Positions 1 through 8,180 of a stretch of 64,000 nt of DNA are shown in pieces. The notes beneath the pieces are model-generated. The model made no database searches, was not told the DNA's origin, and saw only the letters and a program-made list of their open reading frames with translations. Source of the DNA: CAWICD01 sp052267165 (GTDB lineage Bacteria > Vulcanimicrobiota > Vulcanimicrobiia > Vulcanimicrobiales > Vulcanimicrobiaceae). Position 1 is the stretch's first letter. Each line of letters opens with the position of its first letter. The DNA lies in assembly GCA_052267165.1 (NCBI GenBank), contig JBKQHO010000027.1:1-64000 (forward strand), read 5' to 3'. A program made the position numbers and the translations under genes.

Positions 1-60
1 AACCTCGCGCGATACCCGGAGAGTTGGCCCGGGTCAGCCTGTGGAGCCGAAGGCGCTGGC

Positions 61-78
61 GGTGAGGAATCCCTCACC
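61..78. repeat. Short hairpin in the bchH upstream region
   Basis: A perfect inverted repeat has arms GGTGAGG and CCTCACC separated by AATC. It lies about 80 bp upstream of the cleaner GTGA-N6-TCAC palindrome that precedes bchH. Read as a Crp-type site it would have an 8-nt spacer instead of 6, so it is either a degenerate second site or an unrelated hairpin, possibly the end of an upstream transcript. Confidence 0.35.
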
Positions 79-140
79 GTGAAACCGGCGGCGTAGAAGC
101 AGGAAGATGTGCCTGGAATACATGTCCATGCAAATCACAA

Positions 141-158
141 CGGTGACCGCTATCACCG
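141..158. promoter_or_regulatory. Crp-like palindrome upstream of bchH
   Basis: CGGTGA-CCGCTA-TCACCG is a perfect palindrome with 6-bp arms and a 6-nt spacer. The GTGA-N6-TCAC core is at 143-156, centre 149.5. Exactly 22 nt after the core comes TAGCGT (179-184), a weak -10 hexamer that keeps the three most conserved positions (TA...T). This is the arrangement seen at bchL and bchF. An activator here would sit at about -41.5 for a start at about 191. Confidence 0.7.
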
Positions 159-191
159 TGCCGCCCCCGCCCGACCGGTAGCGTGGACTAC

Positions 192-3100
192 ATGAAAATC
201 GTGGGCTATTCGTCCTGGGCGCCCGACGAGCGCGCCAACGCGATCCGTCTGGCCTTCCCGGCGCTGCGGGTCAAGACCGGACGCGAGTGGAGTCTGGCCC
301 ACTACGGAGCCTCCGATTTCAACGACCCGTCCACGCTGGCACGCTTCCGCGCGGATATAAAGGAGGCCGACGTCCTCATCGGCTGGCAGTCGATGAGCAT
401 CGACGTCGTCGAACGGCTCGCGTCGCTGCTCGGCGACATGGACGCCAAAGGGGAGCTCTCGCATCTCAAGTTCCTGTGGTACGACGTCCCCGACTCGCGC
501 CTTCAGAACCTGATGTTCAAGTCCTTGGGCTTCGCGTTCGATCCCAACAAGCCCAACGCCATGAAGGATCTCTCGATGTCGATCAAGCGCTTCCAAGCGC
601 GCGCCAAGGGCGAGACGATCGACGAGTATTGGGAAGCGCGCCAGGGCTACCTCGGGATGCAAAAGATGGTCGGTGCGGCGCCGATAATGGCCTCACTCAT
701 GAAGAAGCCGGTCTTCAAGTCCCTGGTCATGATCGGCTACTGGAACAACCGCTCGGTGCGCAACATCGAGAACATGTTCTTGTACGTGATGAAGCACTTC
801 ATGAACAACGCTTACTCGGGCGACGTCGCGCTGCCGGAGAAGGTCGAGAACGAAGGCATCTACCATCCCGCGCACAAGGGTCTCTTCCAGAGCCCCGAAG
901 CCTACCTGGCCTGGTACGAGCCCTGGTTCGAGAGGACGTACCATCGCAAGCCGTGGGAGCACGTCGGCTTCATCACGCACGATCTCTTCCTGGTCGAGTG
1001 GAACCATCCGGTCCTCAACGCAGCGATCGCCGAATGGGAGCGCCGGGGCCTGGGCGTGATCTGCTCGATGACCGCGATCTTCAACGCGCACATCGTTTCG
1101 CGCGGCCACCTGATCGACAAGCACGGCAAGCCGCTCGTCGGCGCGGTTTATCACAACGTCCCGCTCTATCTGGCGGGTTCGATGTTCGCCGGCGCGCCGG
1201 AGGCCTCGATCGAGTTCATTCGCGACCTGGGCAGCCCGCGGGTCTACACCTCGCCGATCAATGCCGCGATGTCGCGTGCAGATTTGCAGCGCTCGAAGTT
1301 CGGCGTCGCCTCGCTCGAGTACATCGGCAACGTCGTCACGCCCGAGACCGAAGGCATTCAGCCGTTGCCGCCGATCTGCTCGCGCGAAGCCGGCCCCGAG
1401 ATCAGCGCGCTCGAGCCGATCCCCGACCGGGTCACGCTGCTCGGTGAGACGACGGCGCGCTGGCTCAAACTACGGCACGCGAGCAACGCGCAAAAGAAGC
1501 TCGCCTTCTTCGTCTACAACTTCCCGCCCGGACCGGGCAACGTGGGCGTGGCCTTCTTCCTCGACGTGGCCGGGAGCCTGCGCTCGATCCTCGAGTCGCT
1601 GAAAGCCGCCGGCTATGACGTCGGCGAAGTCGACGAGAGCGACGACGCCGTCTCCAAGAAGCTGCAAGACATGTACGCAGGCTACCTGACGGTCGGCACC
1701 GTCTCCGCCGGCGAGATTCGCGACTGGGTGCACGACCTGCCGACGAATTACGAGGCGCTCTTCTACGACACGTGGGGCCAGCCGCCGGCCACCATCCCGA
1801 TCAAGGGTCTGCGCTACGGCAACGTGCTGGTGCTGTTGCAGGACATGCGCGGCCTGGAAGACCTCAGCGCGATCCACGACAAGCAGGCCCCGCCCACGCC
1901 TTGGCTCTTGGCCTCGTACCGGTATGCGACGCGCCGCTTCAACGCCGACGCGATCGCCCACGTCGGAACGCACGGGCTGGTCGAATGGAGCCGCGGCAAG
2001 GAGTGGTGCCCCGTCCAGGGCGACTATCCGGAGTTCCTGGTCGACGGCTGCCCGCACGCCTATATCTTCAACGTCATCGATCCGGTCGAAGCCTCGATCG
2101 CGCGGCGCCGCTCGTACGCGACGATCCTCTCGCACCTCTGCCCACCGCTCAAGCAGGTCGAAGGCTCGGACGATTTGCGCACGCTGCACCAGCTGGTGCA
2201 CGACTACTACAACACGCAGTCCGACGACCTCGAGAAGCGGCAAGACCTGGCCGAGGAGATTCGCTCGATCGTCGAGCGCACGGGCCTGCGCGTCGACGCG
2301 CCCGGGCAGCGCGACAAGGACCTCGTCGCCAAGGTTCACGACGAGCTCGTCTCGCTCGAAGGCGAGTTCGGCCCGAGCGGCCAGCACGTGTTCGGCCGCA
2401 ACCTCACCGAAGAGGACCGGCTCGACACGTTCCACGCCTGCCTCGAGTACGCCGACGTCGACTTCTACCGCTTGATCGCCAACTGCTACGGGCTCGACTA
2501 CGACGCGCTCAGCCGCGCGCCGCACGAACGGGACGCGCACGGCGAGTACCACCACGACATCCTCGACGAGCTACGCGACGCGGGCCGCGCGCTGCTCGCG
2601 GCCGAGGTGCTGCGCCCGGCAGTCGCCGCCGCCGACGCCAAATCGAAGGTGCGCCAGCAAGCGATCCTCGGCATCTTGCAGACGCGCACGGTCGGCGGTC
2701 ACTCGTTGCGGCGCAGCCCCTACGAGCTCGAGGCGCTCGGCACGTTCGTCGACCGGGCGCGCACGCTCTTCACGGAGCTCGGCCGCGTCGGCGACGCCGA
2801 ACGGGCCGGCTTGCTCACGGCGCTCGACGGGCGCTTTCTGGAACCGTCGCTCGGCGGTGAGCCCGCCGGCGATTGGGCGCTGTTGCCGACCGGACGCAAC
2901 ATGGCCTCGACCGACGTGCGCATGCTGCCGCGCGAGGCCGCGCAGCGCAAGGGCAAACGGACGGTCGAGCAGATCTTGCAAGCGGCCGTCGCGGAGCGCG
3001 GCCACTATCCCGAAGCGGTCGGCGTCGTGTTGTGGGGCGGCGAAGTCCTCGAGAGCGACGGCGTCGGAATCGCGCAGGCGCTCGACCTGATGGGCGCGCG

Positions 3101-4109
3101 CGTCGCCAAGGACCGCTTCAACCGGGCGGAGCGCGTCGAGCTGATCTCGCTCGATCAACTCGGCCGGCCGCGGATCGACATTCTCGGAAACAGCTCGGTC
3201 GTCTTCAAGAACACCTTCCCGGGCGCGGTCCGGCTGATCGCCGATGCAGCGCGGCTCGCGTCCGAAGCGGACGAGCTGCACGAGTGGAACTTCGTCAAGA
3301 AGCATTCGGACGAGTTGCTGGCCGCGGGGATCGAGCCCGAGCTCGCGTACTCGCGCGTCTTCGGAATGGGCGAGGACGCCTTCATGGGCAAGGTCGGCCA
3401 AATCCTCGACAGCGGAAAATTCGACGGCTACAACGACATCGGGCAAGCTTGGATGAGCGACAACAGCAACGCCTACATCCCGCAGTGCCAAGCGATTCTC
3501 GTTCGCCCGGCGGGCGAGGTGCAGCGCTATCTGCTCGAACGCGTCGAGGTCATCCAGCAGCCGCTCGTCCAGATGGCGGCGGGCGGCCCCGTCAAGGAAG
3601 ACATGTTCGCGTCGTTCACCTCGGCGTTCGGCGCGGCCAAACGGGTGATCGGTCAGGAAGACACGATGATCGTGGTCAGCGACTTGACCAAGCGCGAGCC
3701 GACCGTTCGCAACTTCCGCAACGTGGTCGTCAACGGCGTGCTCACGCGCTTCCACTCGAAGGGCTGGCGCGAACGGATGCTCTCGCACGGCTATTCGGGC
3801 GTCATCGAGTTCGGCGACATCTTCAAGGCGATGCGCTCGACGGAGGCCGCGCTCGGCGACACGATCTCACCCGACCTCTGGAAGCGAACGGTCGAGGTCA
3901 CGCTCGAGGACTGGCAGAGGTGCGCCGACGCGAACCCGCACAAGACGCGCGAGCTCGGCGAAGTCCTGCTGGACACGAGCCGGCGCGGTATGTGGCAGGA
4001 TCAGGATCTCGAGCAGCAGCTCAAGCAGAAGCTCAACGAGCTCGACAGCGACGTGGAGCTCGCTACCTACAAACAGCAGCTCGCGGGCATGGCCCCGGCC
4101 AAGGAATAA
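192..4109 (+). CDS. bchH: Magnesium chelatase subunit H (BchH)
   Basis: This is the large porphyrin-binding catalytic subunit of Mg-chelatase. With BchI and BchD (not in the window) it inserts Mg2+ into protoporphyrin IX, the first committed step of bacteriochlorophyll synthesis. At about 1305 residues it is normal for the CobN/BchH family and aligns by eye along its whole length, including the cobaltochelatase-like core. An in-frame GTG at 183 would add MDY, but it overlaps the predicted -10 hexamer at 179-184. The ATG at 192 falls on the predicted transcription start, so a leaderless mRNA beginning at this ATG is my preferred reading. No Shine-Dalgarno sequence precedes either start. The gene ends one base from the convergent gene at 4111. 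Family assignment is certain; the start is inferred. Confidence 0.95.
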   Translation: MKIVGYSSWAPDERANAIRLAFPALRVKTGREWSLAHYGASDFNDPSTLARFRADIKEADVLIGWQSMSIDVVERLASLLGDMDAKGELSHLKFLWYDVPDSRLQNLMFKSLGFAFDPNKPNAMKDLSMSIKRFQARAKGETIDEYWEARQGYLGMQKMVGAAPIMASLMKKPVFKSLVMIGYWNNRSVRNIENMFLYVMKHFMNNAYSGDVALPEKVENEGIYHPAHKGLFQSPEAYLAWYEPWFERTYHRKPWEHVGFITHDLFLVEWNHPVLNAAIAEWERRGLGVICSMTAIFNAHIVSRGHLIDKHGKPLVGAVYHNVPLYLAGSMFAGAPEASIEFIRDLGSPRVYTSPINAAMSRADLQRSKFGVASLEYIGNVVTPETEGIQPLPPICSREAGPEISALEPIPDRVTLLGETTARWLKLRHASNAQKKLAFFVYNFPPGPGNVGVAFFLDVAGSLRSILESLKAAGYDVGEVDESDDAVSKKLQDMYAGYLTVGTVSAGEIRDWVHDLPTNYEALFYDTWGQPPATIPIKGLRYGNVLVLLQDMRGLEDLSAIHDKQAPPTPWLLASYRYATRRFNADAIAHVGTHGLVEWSRGKEWCPVQGDYPEFLVDGCPHAYIFNVIDPVEASIARRRSYATILSHLCPPLKQVEGSDDLRTLHQLVHDYYNTQSDDLEKRQDLAEEIRSIVERTGLRVDAPGQRDKDLVAKVHDELVSLEGEFGPSGQHVFGRNLTEEDRLDTFHACLEYADVDFYRLIANCYGLDYDALSRAPHERDAHGEYHHDILDELRDAGRALLAAEVLRPAVAAADAKSKVRQQAILGILQTRTVGGHSLRRSPYELEALGTFVDRARTLFTELGRVGDAERAGLLTALDGRFLEPSLGGEPAGDWALLPTGRNMASTDVRMLPREAAQRKGKRTVEQILQAAVAERGHYPEAVGVVLWGGEVLESDGVGIAQALDLMGARVAKDRFNRAERVELISLDQLGRPRIDILGNSSVVFKNTFPGAVRLIADAARLASEADELHEWNFVKKHSDELLAAGIEPELAYSRVFGMGEDAFMGKVGQILDSGKFDGYNDIGQAWMSDNSNAYIPQCQAILVRPAGEVQRYLLERVEVIQQPLVQMAAGGPVKEDMFASFTSAFGAAKRVIGQEDTMIVVSDLTKREPTVRNFRNVVVNGVLTRFHSKGWRERMLSHGYSGVIEFGDIFKAMRSTEAALGDTISPDLWKRTVEVTLEDWQRCADANPHKTRELGEVLLDTSRRGMWQDQDLEQQLKQKLNELDSDVELATYKQQLAGMAPAKE

Positions 4110-4110
4110 C

Positions 4111-5592
4111 TCAAGTCGCCGAGCCGAGAAGCTCGCTCGCGCCCTCGGGAGGTTGCGCTGCCGCGCGTTCGGCGAGCTGCGCGATGCGGCTTGCCATCGT
4201 GCCGAAGATCAGGCCGTGGAACGGAAACACGGCGAACCAGTACAGATACCCGAAGAAGCCTTTCGGCTCGAAGAACGCGGTCTGACGTAAGGTCGAGGTG
4301 CCGTCTTGCTCGGGCAACGCCTCGAATTCGAGCCAGGCCGCGCCGGGCAGGCGCATCTCGGCGCGCAGACGCAGCAGGCGATCGGGTTCGTACGCTTCGA
4401 CGCGCCAGAAGTCGAGCGCGTCGCCGACGCGCAGCTCGTTCACGGAGCGGCGGCCGCGGCGCATGCCGACGCCGCCGACGAGGCGGTCCAGCAAGCCGCG
4501 CAACTCCCACAGCGCGTCGGCGTACAGCCACCCGCGGCGGCCGCCCAAGCTCGTGAACACGCGGAACAGCACCGAGGCCGGCGCGTTCGCACTCGCCTGA
4601 CGGCGGTCGACCAGCATGCCTTGCGTCGTGCCGGCGAACTCGCCCGGCAGCGTGCGCACGTCGTACGCGTCGAACCAGGTCGTCTCGGGACCGGTCGAGG
4701 CGTAACGGTTCAACGCGCGACGCACGGCGCTATCGTAGTCGAGCGGGTGGATTTGTGGAAAGGCGGACTCGGCCGCTGGGTCGTGCACGACGACCTCGTT
4801 GCGCAGGCCGTCGATCAGCGGCCGCGCGAGCGACGACGGGATCGGGGTGACGAGGTGGACCCACGCCGACGAGAGACGCGGCGTAAAGAACGGCACGACG
4901 AGAATCGCGCGGCGCAAGCCGCGGATGCGCGCGTAGCGGAGCATCGTCTCCTCGTACGTCAGCACGTCGGCGCCGCCGATCTCGAAGACGGCGTTGCCGC
5001 TGCGCCGAGCGCCGAGCTCGGCCGTCAGATAACTCAGAACGTCGTTGACGGCAATCGGTTGACAGCGCGTGCGCACCCACTTGGGCGCGACCATCACCGG
5101 CAATCGATCGGTGAGGTAGCGCATCATCTCGAACGAAGCGCTGCCCGAGCCGACGATCATCGCCGCGCGAAACTCGGTGACCGGCACGCCGCTCGCGCGC
5201 AGCACGTCGCCGACCTCTTGCCGACTGCGCAGATGGTGCGAGAGCGATTTGTGCGCGTCGCCCAGGCCGCCCAGATAGACGATGCGCGCCGCGCCGGCCG
5301 CGCGCGCCGCCTCACCGAAAACCGCGGCCGCCTCGCGGTCGTTCTGCGCGAAGTCGCGGCGCGAGCTGCTCATCGAGTGAACCAAATAGAACGCAACCTC
5401 GATACCCGAAAGGGCGCGCACCACGCTCTCGCGGTCGAAGACGTCGCCGCCCACGACTTCGACCCCGGCGAAGCGGCCGCTCAGTCGGCCCGGCTCGCGC
5501 GCGAAACAGCGCACGCTGTGTCCCGCCTCGAGCAGCCTGGGCACGAGCCGGCCTCCGATGTAGCCCGTCGCTCCCGTCACCAACACGCGCAT
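4111..5592 (-). CDS. NAD(P)-binding SDR-family protein with C-terminal DUF2867
   Basis: A 493-residue protein with an N-terminal atypical SDR Rossmann fold. The glycine motif GATGYIGG is at residues 7-14, and the rest resembles NmrA/nucleoside-diphosphate-sugar epimerases. The C-terminal third (about residues 310-470) has the look of DUF2867, including a W-F-P-F-H-G segment near the end typical of that domain. The ATG at 5592 is preferred over a GTG one codon upstream. It converges on bchH with one base between the stops, so the two mRNAs must overlap at their 3' ends. The substrate is unknown, and a role in pigment or quinone metabolism is only a guess from position. Confidence 0.8.
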   Translation of the reverse strand: MRVLVTGATGYIGGRLVPRLLEAGHSVRCFAREPGRLSGRFAGVEVVGGDVFDRESVVRALSGIEVAFYLVHSMSSSRRDFAQNDREAAAVFGEAARAAGAARIVYLGGLGDAHKSLSHHLRSRQEVGDVLRASGVPVTEFRAAMIVGSGSASFEMMRYLTDRLPVMVAPKWVRTRCQPIAVNDVLSYLTAELGARRSGNAVFEIGGADVLTYEETMLRYARIRGLRRAILVVPFFTPRLSSAWVHLVTPIPSSLARPLIDGLRNEVVVHDPAAESAFPQIHPLDYDSAVRRALNRYASTGPETTWFDAYDVRTLPGEFAGTTQGMLVDRRQASANAPASVLFRVFTSLGGRRGWLYADALWELRGLLDRLVGGVGMRRGRRSVNELRVGDALDFWRVEAYEPDRLLRLRAEMRLPGAAWLEFEALPEQDGTSTLRQTAFFEPKGFFGYLYWFAVFPFHGLIFGTMASRIAQLAERAAAQPPEGASELLGSAT

Positions 5593-5638
5593 CACCGCTT
5601 AGATTGCGGCGCGCGCGGAAAAGTTTCCGAAGCGGCGG

Positions 5639-8158
5639 CTACTTGGCGGTGACGGAGAACGTGATCGTGCCGCTGTCGCCCGGCTTGACGGTCGCAGGAG
5701 ATCCGCCCGCGTCGAGCGCGGCCGTAAACTTCGTGTAACCCGCGGTCATGCTCGGATAGGTTCCGCTCGCGTATTGCGTGCCGTTACTCGGCGTGATCGT
5801 CGTTTTGGCGCCGTAGAGCGAGTCGACCGGAACCGCGTTGAGCCCAAAGGTGTTCGTGGCCCAATTGTTCCCGGTCGCTCCGTCCTCGGTGATCACCACG
5901 CTTGCGAGGTTGAGCGCGTTGGTGGCGAAGGCCGGTTCCGTTCCGAGCGCCGCGCTGCCCGGCGCGAGGAAGCTCGCTGCGACGTTTTGGTAGGCGAGCG
6001 TATAGGTGAGCACGCCGCCCGGGCAGACCGCCGTGGTGCTGCCGTTGGCAGGCCCGCTCGGCGTCGTTCCCGCCGGACAGTGGGTCGTCGTAGCGACGAC
6101 CGATTTGGTGATCTTGAGCGGGCCGCCGGGATAGAAGTCGTCGTAGGTCGCATTGTTGTCGCCGAGCGTCGAGCCCGTCGCTGTGATCGTCGCTCCCGTC
6201 GCGACCCACGGCGTGACCGCCGCGGTCGCGGTAAAGACGGTTACATAATTGAGCGTTGCGCCGGCGGCGACGGTGACCGGAGCGGTGATCGCGGTCCCGC
6301 GGGTGCAGATCGGCCAGGTCGCACCGCCACCCGTGCAGCTCGCGTTATAGAACGTGACCGTCCAACCCGTGACCGCACCGGCCGCGAGCGTGAAGGTGTC
6401 GTTCGACGAGCCCGTGTTCTGCAGCGTGTTGGGGATCGTGATGCCGGCCGCCGGCACGGTGCAGGTGAAGGTGCCGTTGTTGATCGTCGCGCCGTTGCTG
6501 CAGGCGAAGCCGCCGGCGGTGAAGTCATGCATGTTGTCCGGCGTCGTGGCCTGATAGTTGCCGGTCGCGGCCGGCGCGCCGTACGGCCCCGTGACGACGG
6601 AGAACGCGCACGCTTCGCCCGGCTGCGCGCCGTCGGGCCCGGTCGGGGCCACCGTCACCGTGACGCCGCTCGCGCCTGCCGCGGCGCCGTACGCATCGTT
6701 TGTCGCCGTACCGGTGAAGCCGTTCGAGCCGCCGGTCAATGTGCTGGTGACTGCCGCCGAGGTGACGACCGCGCCGCCGCCGCCGCCGCCGCCGGGTCCG
6801 TGCTCGATGGCACCCGGGTTGGCGTTCGTGCCGGCCGCACCGGTCGCGCTGGCCGTCAAGCCGCCGAATCCGCTGTTGGCGAGCACGACGACCGTACCGC
6901 CCGCTCCGCCGCCGCCGCCGCCGTCGTTCGACGGGACGACGCCGCTCGCACCGTTGGCGCTAACCGTTCCCGTGCCGGTCAGGGCACCCGCGCGGATCAG
7001 CACGATGCCGCCGCCGGCGCCGCCGCTGGAATCGGGGTCGACGCTGTTGTTGCGATCGCCTGCGCCGCCGCCGCCGCCCAGGACGATGCTGGTCGCGCTC
7101 GGCGTGAAGACGTGACCGCCGACGCCGCCCGTTCCGGTCGTTCCGTCGGCGTTGGCGTTCTCGTTCACGCCCGTCGGATTCGTGGCGCTGTAGAGCGTCG
7201 GGTAGATCGGCGACCAATTCCAGCCGCCCTGTCCGCCGGCGCCGCCGTTGCCGCCGCCGCCGCCGCCCGCGTTCTCGTCGTTGGCCGGCGGGTTGTTGTC
7301 GGTGCCGCCGCCGCCTGCGTTCAGCGGCGCGCCCTTGCCGCGCGAAGCGTTGGTTGAAGGCAGCGTGTCCGTCACGTTGAGCAGTCCGCCCGCGGCGTTG
7401 TAGACCCAGTACGGCGTGCCGCCGATTCCCTCGCCCTTCTCACCGTTGGTCGCGATCGTGTCGGACGTGACGTAGTCGGTGTTCGCGCCGGTGCCGCCGT
7501 TGAACGTTTGACCGCCGCCTCCTCGGAAGCCGAGGCCGCTGGCCGAAACGGTCGCTCCGCCCAAGGCCAGCGTGATTGAGACGTCGACCGCCAGGACGCC
7601 GCCGCTCGAGCCGTTCCAAACCGCCGGGGCCAGCCCCGACGTCAGCGTCGTCGAGCCGTATTGCGGCACGCGGATGATCTGATACGCTTGCCCTTTGGTC
7701 GTGCTGTCGGCGTAACCGTGAAGCAGGCCGTTGACGACGGTGATCGTCGCTCCCCCGGCGGTTTTGACGACGGCGTATTCATAGGTGCCGGCCGTCGTGC
7801 TGCCCGTTCCATATGTGGTGCCGTTGCTCGTACTGATCGAGCTGCCGTCCTGCATCTGCATGATGAGCACCAAGTCGCCCGCCCCGAATGCCACGTTGCT
7901 GCCTGCGGCGTTGCGGGTTCCGAGCGTCACCGTGGTCGTGCCGGCCGTCAGCGTTCCGACGGGCGCCGCGTAGTACGTGTTGACGACACCGCTGATCGTG
8001 GCCGGCGAACCGCTCGCGGCGGGCGTTCCGCAATAGCCGGCGGTCGCGGCCAGTGCTGCGCGCGGCGCGCTCGTTCCGACGAACAGGCCGAGCAGCTGGA
8101 ACACCACAAGTGCAAAGCCGGCTGCGCGACGCAGCCGCTGGAGCGAGTATCGTTTCAT
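5639..8158 (-). CDS. Secreted glycine-rich surface protein with C-terminal DUF11-like module
   Basis: An 839-residue exported protein. Residues 1-38 form a signal peptide (basic start, hydrophobic run, cleavage near A-L-A-A). The middle (about 90-500) is very rich in Gly, Asn and Thr with repeated GGGGG runs, suggesting an extended or beta-helical surface structure; the DNA there is full of GCC repeats. The C-terminal 270 residues are a clear paralogue of the C-terminus of the 13692-16019 product. Both share G-W-T-V-x-F-Y, Y-P-G-G-x-L-K-x-T-K-S-V-V, C-P-G-G-V-L-T-Y-T-L and the ending A-T-V-K-P-G-D-x-G-x-I-T-F. Last gene of the operon, 22 nt after the beta-barrel gene. Exact function unknown. 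Confidence 0.75.
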   Translation of the reverse strand: MKRYSLQRLRRAAGFALVVFQLLGLFVGTSAPRAALAATAGYCGTPAASGSPATISGVVNTYYAAPVGTLTAGTTTVTLGTRNAAGSNVAFGAGDLVLIMQMQDGSSISTSNGTTYGTGSTTAGTYEYAVVKTAGGATITVVNGLLHGYADSTTKGQAYQIIRVPQYGSTTLTSGLAPAVWNGSSGGVLAVDVSITLALGGATVSASGLGFRGGGGQTFNGGTGANTDYVTSDTIATNGEKGEGIGGTPYWVYNAAGGLLNVTDTLPSTNASRGKGAPLNAGGGGTDNNPPANDENAGGGGGGNGGAGGQGGWNWSPIYPTLYSATNPTGVNENANADGTTGTGGVGGHVFTPSATSIVLGGGGGAGDRNNSVDPDSSGGAGGGIVLIRAGALTGTGTVSANGASGVVPSNDGGGGGGAGGTVVVLANSGFGGLTASATGAAGTNANPGAIEHGPGGGGGGGAVVTSAAVTSTLTGGSNGFTGTATNDAYGAAAGASGVTVTVAPTGPDGAQPGEACAFSVVTGPYGAPAATGNYQATTPDNMHDFTAGGFACSNGATINNGTFTCTVPAAGITIPNTLQNTGSSNDTFTLAAGAVTGWTVTFYNASCTGGGATWPICTRGTAITAPVTVAAGATLNYVTVFTATAAVTPWVATGATITATGSTLGDNNATYDDFYPGGPLKITKSVVATTTHCPAGTTPSGPANGSTTAVCPGGVLTYTLAYQNVAASFLAPGSAALGTEPAFATNALNLASVVITEDGATGNNWATNTFGLNAVPVDSLYGAKTTITPSNGTQYASGTYPSMTAGYTKFTAALDAGGSPATVKPGDSGTITFSVTAK

Positions 8159-8180
8159 CGAGCCCTAAGGCAACCGAGCA

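Noticed and set aside
123..139. PpsR/CrtJ-type site TGT...ACA before bchH
   Set aside because: The spacer is 11 nt, not the required 12, it is not repeated at the other bch promoters, and no PpsR gene is in the window.
1..140. Cobalamin-riboswitch-like pieces (GGTG...AATCC, AGCAGGAAG...GCCTG) upstream of bchH
   Set aside because: The GCCACTGT element and the full B12 box are missing and the spacing is wrong. bchH is also not a usual B12-riboswitch target.
107..181. 24-codon frame ending just before bchH
   Set aside because: It runs through the palindrome and the -10 region, and its ribosome site is too close to the ATG.
153..3788. Long antisense frames across bchH
   Set aside because: They are shadows of a GC-rich gene with Arg/Ala-rich, low-complexity translations. 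bchH on the plus strand is unambiguous.
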